Assembly (NCBI GenBank): GCA_037447655.1
Contig: JBBHKE010000716.1
Location: forward strand, 1-54,146
DNA: 54,146 bases
Direction of reading: 5' to 3'
Source: Zygnema cylindricum
Lineage: Eukaryota; Streptophyta; Zygnematophyceae; Zygnematales; Zygnemataceae
The position numbers and the translations under genes are program-made. The notes under the pieces were generated by a model. That model saw only the letters and a program-made list of their open reading frames with translations. It did not search any database and was not told the origin of the DNA. Positions 1 through 9,800 of this stretch are shown in pieces. The first letter of the stretch is position 1, and each line of letters begins with the position of its first letter.

Positions 1-112
1 GTGTATTATATTACAAAAAACCATTTAGTTTTCTCTTTTGATTTCTTACTCTTATTCCTCAAATATTTTTCCATCCCTCCCCCTTCCTCCCTTCCCCTCT
101 CCTTTTTTTCAG

Positions 113-1547
113 GACAAAATCTGGTATTATCGACATGTCAATGTAATCGATATGACTTATACTCAGCCCGATTCTGGAGAATGGACAACGATTCCGCACA
201 TATACAATAATCTCATTCGAGCTTATAAACGCCTTCCAAAAGTTGCGGTTGATCGAGTTAATTCTTATGTAAGTGAGAGACTTTATAAACCTCCGGGAAC
301 TGGAGAAGATTCGATTTACGCGAGTTTTCCGGAACCACCTCCTATGAGGGGTTTTGTAAAATGGGTAGCCGATATTTATTATATTCCGAAGAGATTAGTT
401 CCCCAGGTTTTGGAACTTTTGCCGATTTTCGTGGAGAGTGACGTACGGAGTGAGGTGAGTTTGGGGCAGGAGAGGGAGAGGAAAAGGGAGAGGAAGACTG
501 AGAGGGACGGAGAGCTGTGTATCCTCTATATTTTTTGTTTTATCTTGTATGTGTTTCTTTCAGTTGTGAAGTGTTTGGAGAGCTTCTTATGCCTATCTAT
601 ACTATTTATCGGATCTCAGAGTATAACGAATTATAAAATAGAGCTTTTTTAACAGATCTCGTTTACAAACCCCATTGTCGGCCTAATTTGGCTTAACAAA
701 TATTTCATAACATTGTATCATGTCACATTGCATGCCTCGGGAAGACATAATATACTCACATCTATCTCCTCGCCCATGTTTGAACCAATTGAGAAAAATG
801 TCCCTATTAGGTTATCCTATTTTTGATGTTGAAAGTAAAAATATATCATGTCAATTACACCGTGTATCGGGTTTAGGGTTGACATTTTTTTCGCCACTTT
901 TTTCAACTTTTTCTCGGCCACACGTGTCTGATTTTAGTTTGGAGACCGCCAATCAGAGGAGAATCTCCTTACCTTTCCATCGCACTTTCGGGAAATTGAT
1001 AATCTGACAAGTGTGCACAGAGAAATGATGATTTAAGTGGTGAAAAATACATTGACTCTACTAGCGATATACGGTGTACTATTCTTGCACGTGTCCTTTC
1101 CCATAGTTTTAGTATTTTCCGAGTTTGAAAGTTCCACATTAGTCTTATTAATCAAATTACAGTCGAATTACAGCCGAATGATTGTTGAATTATAGTCGAA
1201 TCATAATCAAATTCTAGCTGAATTGTAGTCAAATTGTAAACAAATTTTGGGTCGTATGAAAACTTTCTTTGTTGTTCTATGTGTATTTTTTCTTTCAGTT
1301 GGCGATTCCGATGTTGTTTCATGGAATTGAACATCCCGACGAGTGGGACCCACAAGCTTTAAATAATGTTGAATATAAATGGAACCAAGATCGAGAGAGT
1401 CCGTGGGCTTCTTATTCCATCGACTTCGATGCATTTCATCCTTGGAAAACGACAAGCCCCACGCAAATGCGTCTCATTTTAGAAGCAATGTCGAATGGCG
1501 ATCCTACCTTGAAAGCTCTCAATTGTTCGATTTGTCATTTTGGGTAA
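113..1547 (+). CDS. 3' part of an unidentified protein-coding gene (two exons)
   Basis: Two exons are readable: 113-454 (after a pyrimidine-rich acceptor ending cag at 112) and 1299-1547 (stop TAA). The intron is 455-1298 (gtgagt...tttcag) and both junctions are phase 0, so 196 residues read through. Start and earlier exons lie off the window. The sequence is well-formed and non-repetitive: a segment ADIYYIPKRLVPQVL near residue 88, then LFHGIEHPDEWDP and SYSIDFDAFHPWK in the last exon, ending CSICHFG. The alternation of aromatic, Trp and acidic motifs is reminiscent of GT-A-fold glycosyltransferase C-termini, but that is inference from texture and I do not recognise the family. No signal peptide or membrane segment is visible in this part. 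A MITE lies in the intron. AATAAA-like signals occur near 1575 and 1707. Confidence 0.7.
857..1078. mobile_element. MITE copy A1 (CACCG-ended, about 222 bp) in an intron
   Basis: Imperfect inverted ends (ACACCGTGTATCG at the left, GCGATATACGGTGT at the right) enclose nested complementary segments: CGCCACTTTTTTCAAC pairs loosely with a segment near 1035-1050, and TGTCTGATTTT with AATCTGACAAGTG. The interior is shared with copies A2 and A3, including the paired words ACCGCCAAT and GACAAGTG. There is no coding capacity. Confidence 0.65.
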
Positions 1548-2640
1548 AGACAAAACTTGTCAAAGGGCAAATCCAATAAATGGCCGTTTTAAACGAATGT
1601 TTCACATGTCTCTTCCTAAATGGATGTTGAAAAACGTTGGTCTAGGGTTGAATTGTTTATAGGCGTTCAATTTTTATGATACTTCTGTGGACAGATTCGG
1701 TTTTGAATAAAAGGAGGGAATCATTTATGAGACTCGAGTAGGTCGATTTTTTTAGTTGGGGATTGTAGTTGTACGTGTCTTGTTATCGAAATGAAAGCAT
1801 TTTTTTTTTCACGTGCATAGTTCTATTTAATGTTAGAAATTGTGTTTTTAGTTCTTATTTTTACTTATTTGGTGTTGTTTCAAAGTTAAGAGATAGAATG
1901 TAGATTAGAGTTTGAGGATTCCAACAAATGGTCGTGAGAGCCCTCTGTACCTTGAAACAATTGCGTTGTTTTGGATGTTTTATTTATTGAAAACATTCTA
2001 TATATTTTGTTCATTTTTATCCAATTTCATTCCAAAACTTGTGTCATGTCAATATGTTTTTCTAATTCATTGGACAAAAAAAGTATGCCGATGGTGATAA
2101 CAATGTTTGCATGTAAGGGTTTTGAGTTCTTCTTCTCTGTTTTATTCCTTATGTTTTATGTTTTTTTTTTGTTTCTTGTATACCAAACCTCATATATGAA
2201 CTTGCTCGAACGTTTTCCGGTTTCCGTTTCTGTTGCCGTTTCCATTCTTTGCTGTATTGCATTTGCTTCTGCAAAAAAAAACTAACCAGAACAATGTTTT
2301 GCTAAATCGAGTTAAGGGTTATACTGTGACTTTTAATACATTCAGACTTTTTTAAGAAAGCACGATGATAAACCATCTGACTACATGGGAACATAAAAAC
2401 AAAATGCAAAAACAAAAGGAAAAACGGAACGAGGGTGAAAGCAAATTGTAAGGAAAATCAGTGCCAAAGTAACTAACACATTAACAAGGATAACCAAGAA
2501 AAACAGAATGAACGGAACAACAAGCACATTAACAAGAACAAAATGGCGTACTCAAAGCAAAAAACCTTATCAAAATTCAACATAACTAAAGAACTACTGA
2601 AAGAAACCTCTTAAACTCTCCATACGATTTACCATACGAT
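1548..2640. other. Intergenic stretch with no gene recognised
   Basis: The first ~170 bases are probably the 3' UTR of the preceding gene, with AATAAA-like hexamers near 1575 and 1707. The rest is AT-rich with homopolymer runs and short ORFs lacking codon-like texture. A segment at 2345-2410 (GATGATAAACCATCTGACTAC) resembles 35022-35065, suggesting a diffuse dispersed repeat. Confidence 0.4.
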
Positions 2641-2686
2641 TTACCGTGCCAAATCTGTACGAGCACCCACTTCCTACCAAATATAT

Positions 2687-2816
2687 CGCGATAATTTTTG
2701 TTGGTGCCGGAGCGATATATCGAGCCCTCTGTCTACTCGATATCCAATATTCGGTCGATATACGATATATCGATTATCGAATCTATCGCGATAATTTTTT
2801 ACCCGATACACAACAC
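2687..2816. mobile_element. Truncated right end of a hAT-type MITE (second copy of 49108-49952)
   Basis: The run of CGATATATCG palindromes followed by TTACCCGATACACAACACTA matches the right terminus of the complete element at 49108-49952 (TTTACCCGATACCCAACACTA). Its left half is missing and it runs directly into the next MITE at about 2812. Confidence 0.6.
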
Positions 2817-3049
2817 TACACCGCGAATCGCTATTAGGGTTAATCACGCTAATTCGGCGCCCCTAAATTTTTACCCAAATTATTAAATAGAGTGATTAAT
2901 TCTATTTAAAAAAACCCTAAAAAACAAATTAGAGTGACTGATTTCCTTCAAAATCCCCAAATTCCCAATTAGCCTTAATCACACTACAGTAATTGTTTTT
3001 TAACACCAAATATTTGTTAACGCTAATAGCGATTCGCGGTGTACTGTAC
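2812..3049. mobile_element. MITE copy B1 (about 235 bp)
   Basis: Terminal inverted repeats: ACACCGCGAATCGCTATTAG at the left, and CTAATAGCGATTCGCGGTGT at the right, an almost perfect complement. The interior carries the family B word GCTAATTCGGCGCCCCTAAA, also seen near 48400. It is non-coding and head-to-head with copy A2. Confidence 0.75.
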
Positions 3050-3276
3050 AGTACACCGTGTAACGCTATTAGTGTTAATAACTTCTTCGCCACTTAAAAC
3101 ATCTTTTCTCCTTACGCACCTGACCGAATTTCAATTTGAAACCGCCAATTGGAAGCTGAGAATCTTACTTTTTAATCGCAACCGTCAGATCAACAATCCG
3201 ACAATTGTTTACGGAGAAAAAATGTTTTAAGAGACGAAAAAAACATTAACACAGAGCGATTCACGGTGTACTGTAC
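3046..3276. mobile_element. MITE copy A2 (231 bp) upstream of TPX2
   Basis: Starts GTACAGTACACCGTG and ends CACGGTGTACTGTAC, exact complements. The sub-terminal CTATTAGTGTTAATAA pairs imperfectly with AAAACATTAACACAGAG. Inside, CTTAAAACATCTTTTCTCC pairs with GGAGAAAAAATGTTTTAAG, so the whole element is a long imperfect hairpin. It lies about 130 bp upstream of the MSA motif of TPX2. Confidence 0.8.
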
Positions 3277-3840
3277 TGGCAGGGGTCCCTGTCAAGCTAC
3301 AGCCTAGGTTCCTTACGACAGTACATCCTGTCACGTACTGTCACGAGACGTGATGTAACGGGACACGACACAGAATCGGCGCGTGATTCAATTGGTTTGA
3401 ACTTTCTCCAACGGTCTCCTAACGTTCCCTTTCCTTTTTTTAGGGTTTCTTAGTTTGAATCTGTTTTTTCCCTCTCTACATTTGCAGACATGGTTGTTAC
3501 GGTTTGAGGTTTTTTTTTATGTTAGTTTCACCTTCTATTCGAAATTTGATAGGATAGTATTATTGATTTTGGATAATGTGAGAAAGGAAGTGGGAGTAGG
3601 AATTTCTTTTAGACAAAACTAAAAAAGGAGAGTGAAGATTGACATCTTGTTTCTTTAACGATTTTTTCCTTTCCTTTGGGCTGTTTCTTTGCGGTAGTGT
3701 CAGTTCCTGAAACTCCTTTCTTTTTGGTTATTTAAGGAGTAAGTTTTCCTCAGGAAAAGGGAGGGACAGAGGTGAGAAAAGGTAGAGACGGTGGGAGAAT
3801 ACTAAAAGCTGTTTCTTTGTAATTTTCTGAAGAGGTACAA
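3277..3840 (+). promoter_or_regulatory. TPX2 promoter and 5' leader region
   Basis: This is the stretch between MITE A2 and the first ATG of TPX2. It holds the MSA site, the TTTAGGGTTT telo-box and pyrimidine-rich leader-like sequence. No clear TATA box was found. The boundaries are arbitrary. Confidence 0.45.
3407..3416 (+). promoter_or_regulatory. MSA (mitosis-specific activator) element, MYB3R-type site
   Basis: TCCAACGGTC matches the plant MSA consensus YCYAACGGYY at every position. In plants this site binds three-repeat MYB factors and drives G2/M transcription. It lies about 425 bp upstream of the TPX2 start codon, the expected kind of promoter for a spindle-assembly factor. A telo-box-like TTTAGGGTTT lies just downstream near 3440-3448. 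Confidence 0.65.
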
Positions 3841-6800
3841 ATGGAATTTCTCGGAGCTACAAGTCCAGGTTTTCAACTTGATCCTGTATATGAGAATCTT
3901 AATTGTCCCAAGTTTTTCGATTTTTCAAAAAAAGAAAAACCAGAGGAAATTTGTTTGCTAGAATCGTGGTTCCAATTTACACCTGCTGATGCCGTTTCTC
4001 GTAAGTTTTTCCTTTCCATACAGTTTTTATTTCCGTACAGCTTTCTTTTCCCTTACAGTTTTTATTTCCGTACAGGTTTTCTGTTTAATAAGGATTCGTG
4101 TGATTCCATGTCTGGCTGTATAAAGTGATTTTCTTGTAATGATTTTATTAGGAGTGACAACTTCCTGCCACAGTGTGGTTTTTTTCACGAATAGTGTTGA
4201 CATAAGGATTATGAAATGATACTGAGACAATGTCACTTGGAAATTGATTGTCTATATTGTCATTTTTTATACATGGGTGTTAATGTAGTATTAAAAAGCC
4301 TCTCTGAGTTTTGACTGATAATTGACTTATATCTCAAATGAAGGAATCCCATGAATACTGGCCTCTATGATGGTTTTTCCTAAGTATTGTGACAACTCCG
4401 GCCATCTCCTGAATTGGAATTTCCGTTGCCCAAAGTGGTTTGAGGAAACCCTAATTTATATGCCATTTTGATGAAGTGCTATTTCAGGGCCCAGTTTTTC
4501 TGCAACTATTTTCTGCAATACTTTCTGCAACTATTTTTTGCAATACTTTCTGCAACTATTTTCTGCAACAGTTTTTTGCAATAAGGAGTCTTGCACTATA
4601 GAAAGCCATTGCAGTCTCAAAGGGGAATTAAATGAGTCCTGTAACTGACATCACTGGCGCAGTAATCATACTATTCCAACAGAAACTTGTACGATGTTGT
4701 AAAAAAGGTACATTTTTCTGTACGATTATGCTGATTACTGGTCTGTGTATTCAGTAATAGCGTGTAAATACCCTATAGTCAGCAATTATGAGGTAATATT
4801 ATTTTTACTGATTTTTTATGTTGTTTTTTGTTTCCAGCACAAGTATCGCAAGCAAGAGCTTCAGGGAAAAGTCTGGCTCCTCTGTCACCCGAGGAGATTA
4901 GTGCAGCTTTAAAAGAGCCTGAAGTGGTAAGCTAAACTCTGTTGTAACCCTAGTTCTCCTTGGGACCTTGTTTAGGTGACTCCATATGTGAAGCTTCTAG
5001 TTTTTTAGACGAGTCCACTTTAATTTTTTGATGTTCACCGATATGCCATGGTTTTGAGGTTGTTTAAACTCTTGTTGCACGTTTAGCCTTCCCCAAAAAA
5101 GAGTGTCTAGATTTATTTACACTTTTATTTGCTGGAAACGCTGTCGAGGGATATTGCTGTCAAGTCAATCAAGGACGTATTTTTTGACTTAATTTTTGTG
5201 TGGCTGTACAGGAGGAAGGGAAGATTCAAACTCAAGGAACGATTCCATGTGCAAGCAGGTAGAAATTTCTGGCCACATCGTTGGCCCTCTCCCTCTCCCT
5301 CCCCCTCTCCCTCTCCCTCTCCCTCTCCCGCCTCCCCTCCGCCCCCCTCCCCCGCCCCCTTCCCCTCCCCCTCCTGCAAGGCCCTTCGGTTTACACCTTG
5401 TTGTGTTTTCCTCTCCCTCTCCCTCTCCCTCTCCCTCTCCCTCTCCCTCTCCCTCTCCCTCTCCCTCTCCCTCTCCCTCTCCCTCTCCCTCTCCCTCTCC
5501 CTCTCCCTCTCCCTCTCCCTCTCCCTCTCCCCCTCCCCCTCCCTCTCCCTCTCCCTCTCCCTCTCCCTCTCCCTCTCCCTCTTCCTCTCTCTCCCTCTCC
5601 TGCCTCCCCTCCGCCCCCCTCCCCCGCTCCCTCCCCCTCCCCCTCCTGCAAGGCCCTTGGGTTTACAGCTTGTTGTGTTTTGACATTTGTTCTTTAAACT
5701 GTTCCTGTCTTATGTTGCAGAAATAGAGATGAATTTGCTTTTCCGTCTCTGTCAGTTTCCTTAGGCTCTACTCCTGGTGAGTGAAAAGCTTGCGCTTTTG
5801 AAAGTTCGATACTGTTTTAGGTCCATGTTATGTTATTTCCATTCTGTTTTAGTTCCATGTTATGTGATTTTCCTGTTGTTTTATCCATGTTATGTTATTT
5901 CCATTCTGTTTTAGTTCCATGCTGTTTTAGTTCCAGGTTATGTTATTTCCATGCTCTTTTAATGTTATGTTATTTCCATGCTGTTTGAGGTCCATGTTAA
6001 ATTATTTTTATGCTGTTTTAGGTCCTTGTTATGTGATTTCCATGCGGCTTTAGTCCCATGTTATGTTATTGCCATGCTGTTTTAGTTTCATGTTATGTTG
6101 TTTCCATGCTGTTTTAGGTCCATGTTATGTTATTTCCATGCTGTTTTAGGTCCATGTTATGTGATTTCCATGCGGCTTTAGTCCCATGTTATGTTATTGC
6201 CATGCTGTTTTAGTTTCATGTTATGTTGTTTCCATGCTGTTTTAGGTCCATGTTATGTTATTTCCATGCTGTTTTAGGTCCATGTTATGTTATTTCAATG
6301 CTGTTTTAGTTCCATGTTATGTTATGTCCGTGCTGTTTTAGTTCCATGGTATGTTATTTTTATGCCGTTTTAGTTCCTTTGTGATGTTATTTCCATGCTG
6401 TTTTAGTTCCATGTTATGTCAGTTCCATGCTTTGTCTTCAAATGGTTTTGCAGTGGTCAAGCAGACAAAAGTTGAGCCTATATTGATAGATATGTTATCC
6501 TGATTGATACCTCTGTAACATCTTTTATTAAATCCTCTTGTGAACTTGTTATGTCGTTATAGAAGACTCAACAAGATTTGAAGTGGTCAAAGACTCTTTG
6601 ACTTTTGTTGGCTCTAAACTCTCTCTTTTTTGTTTGATCTTTCTGCACACAGACCTTTATAAAAGTAGCAAAAAAACCAAGGTATCAACCAGCGTCTCAC
6701 TTTCCTCTCGTTGTCATTCGATGACGACAAGATCACTTTCAAAAGACAATTTCCAAATGGCTAGTCCCATGTATTCTGAACCAGAAAACCTCTGTTGCAC

Positions 6801-9800
6801 AACTTCTCCTCAACCCTCATCTCCTTCACCTCGATCAACACCAAACTCTGGGATGCCAATTAAGAGTCTTTATGCAGAACTTTGTACGGAAGTGGATGAC
6901 TCTCGTCAGGATATTAATGTGGATGTAAATATGAAATCCTGTGAGGAAAATGGAGCAGATATGGTGCAGAACACCACGACTTTTTGCTCTGTACCATTGG
7001 CTCGTGGCAGGTAATCACTTAACATACTTTTAAAGGTCGTCATCTGTTCAGGTGGCACTTGTGGTGTCCGTTTCTTTCTTGTTTGTTCGACACTTCGCGA
7101 CAAAAAATCCGCGCTCTCTTTCATTTTCTCTCTCTATCTCTCTCTCTCTCTCCCCTCTCTCTCTCTCCCCCCCTCTCTCTCTCCCCCCTCTCTCCCCCTC
7201 TCTCTCTCTCTCCCTCTCTCTCTCTCTCCCCCTCTCTCTCCCCCTCTCCCTCTCTCTTTCTCTCCCCCTCTCCCTCTCGGCCGGGTAGCTCAGTTGGTAG
7301 AGCTAGTGTACGGTTCACACAGGTCCCGGGTTCGAACCCCGGCTTGGCCATTTTCCAAAGTTAACACTTTGGCGCCCTTGCGATTAGTTGAATATCGTCG
7401 ATTCTAACATCCCTCTCCCTCTATCCATCTTTCCGACTCTCTCCCTCTCTAACTTTTTCTCTCCCTCTCTCTCCCTTTCTCTGACCCTCTCTCTCTGCCT
7501 CTCTCTCTCCCTCTCGGTATTCTCTATGATCATCATATATTAATCTACTTTGTTGGTGAGAAACAACATATATCATTTTTTTTTATTCATGTGAATGAAC
7601 ATATATTCTTTCTTTGTGTGAGCTCACTTATATCAATCTTCTTTTTTCGTGTGAACTAACATTTATCAATCTTCGTTCAATCTTTTTTCTTCGTGTGAAC
7701 TAATTTATATTCATCTTCTTCTTCGTGTTTACGGTTATGCAGTAGAAAGTCAATGGAGTTATCGCCTCAAGATTTCCATCAACCTCAACAGGCTTCCAAG
7801 CGCTGTAAACTGGAAAATAAGCCTTCACCAAAGGTGATGCTCTTTTTGTGTAATAGGAAATCCTAAAAAACCCTTAAAAAATCCCCCCTATTAAACCCTA
7901 AAACCCAATATACGCTAAAAATCCCTGTTAAATCCCTGAAACCCCTTCCAAGAAACTCTAAATCCCCTACGAAAACTTAAAAGACCAAAAACACCCTGAT
8001 AATCTAAAAGAACCTTAGAAAAATTCCTATTCGAATATGTCTAAACCATTTTTTTTGTAGTAAGTGTTCGGGCCCAATATCTCTCTTTTTTACTTTTTTT
8101 TTTTCTCTCTTTTTGAAGCTTATGGCCTTCTACTTTCTCTCCACGGTTTACTGACACCTTATCTAAAGTTTCGATATGCCTTAAGATTTACCTTCTCTCT
8201 ATACAAATGTTTTAGGACTCTCTGCCTGTTACTTTCTCTCCTTATAAGTCACTGCCTTTCACTTTATCTCTACAACGTCCTTCCATTTTCTCTCCAAATA
8301 ACTCACTGCCTTTCACTTTATCTCTACAATTTACTGTCACTTTCGCTACATGTAACTCACTTGCTTTCACTTTATCTCTGTAATTTCCTGTCACTTTTTC
8401 TCCATATAACTCACTGCCTTTCACTTTCTCTCTGCAATAATTTCCTGTCATTTTCTCTCATATATCTCTCTACAATCTACTGTCACTTCCTTCCGTATAA
8501 CTCACTGCGATTCACTCACCGCCTTTCACTTTATCTCTACAATAGTTTTCTGTCATCTTACGTCAAGGCTTGCTGCCGTCTTCCTGTTTTCCAAAATTTG
8601 CTGTCACGTTATCTTAGGGATGTTGCTTTTTACTTTTATCTCTACAATTTTCTGTCAACTTTATTGCAAGACTTTTTGCCTGTTACTTTCGGTTTTTATT
8701 TTACTGTCACTTTATTCCAACGCTCAGTGTTTGTTACTTTCTCTTCACAATTTTACTGTCACAGTTCCTTAATGCTCGTTATCTTATACTTTCTCTCCAT
8801 CACTTACAGTCAGGTTATCTTAAGATTCTCTCCCTTCTACTATCTTTCTACGGTTCATCGTCACCTTAATTTATCTCCTCTAAAATTCATCATAACTTTA
8901 TCGTAAGCTACTCACGACTAGTTTGTTTCCAGACTTTCCTGTTTTTTTTTCCCCTTTGTTGCAAAAAGACTTACATGTAATATACGATAGTACACGCTTC
9001 CTTTTTTTAGAGTACAAAAAATATTAGTATGAACGCTTAATTAGAATAAATATAACAAACTTAGGGTTGAGTGAAGACTTGCACCCCATTCCTTCAATTG
9101 GTGACCTCAACATAATTTGTGGTTTTTGATCAAACGAATAGGTGTTAGGGCTCTAATAGCGATGAGAGAGTGTAGCTACCGTCTTGCAGTAACTTGCTAT
9201 TTTTTTATGAGTAACCTGCTTTTGTTTTACTTGCAGAATGTTAGAAAAAGTCTCTCGCTTAGAAAATCTCCTCTAAATAAAAATTAGTAAGTGTTGTTAA
9301 CGCTATTTTCTGTTCAGCGGCCAAAAAATGCCGGCACCAAATTAGTGTTATGAACACCAATAGCGACTCACAATGTATTGTCAAGGAGTACCTTGCTTTT
9401 TTTTTTTCGTAGTTGCAGAATGTTAGAAAAAGTGACTTGTTTTTTCTTTTACTTACAGAATGTTAAAGAAAGTCACTCAGTTGCTATTCTTTTTTATACT
9501 TGCAGAATGTTAAAAAAAGTTAGTTGCTACTTTTTTTGTACAATTGCAGAATGTTAAAAAAAGTCACCTAGTTGCACCTTGTCCCGCAAAAGTACGTGTG
9601 ACCAAGCCATTGAAAACGGAAGAACGCAACAGGGAAGGATTTGGGCACAAGGACACAGACAAAGTAAATAAGGTGGATACGGACAAAGAAAATAAGGTAA
9701 GAAGACAGATTGCGATTGCTGAAGTTGTTGATGTTATCTCAAGATAGGTACTAGGATGAGTTTTTGCTTTGCAAGTGTTTGAGTAGAGTGTTAATAGTAT

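Noticed and set aside
5129-5697. ORFs of 138-184 codons rich in Ser-Leu, Pro-Ser or Arg-Gly on both strands
   Set aside because: All are translations of the CTCTCC array in TPX2 intron 3; spliced TPX2 exons 3 and 4 flank it.
6590-6655. Possible small intron within TPX2 exon 5 (donor GTCAAAG, acceptor CACACAG)
   Set aside because: The donor is weak and the spliced frame meets a stop soon after, whereas the unspliced frame stays open to a good donor at 7011 in the correct phase.
8064-8906. 280-codon plus-strand ORF, the longest in the window
   Set aside because: It is kept open by a minisatellite whose period is a multiple of three; composition is Ser/Leu/Phe/Tyr only and it lies in a TPX2 intron.
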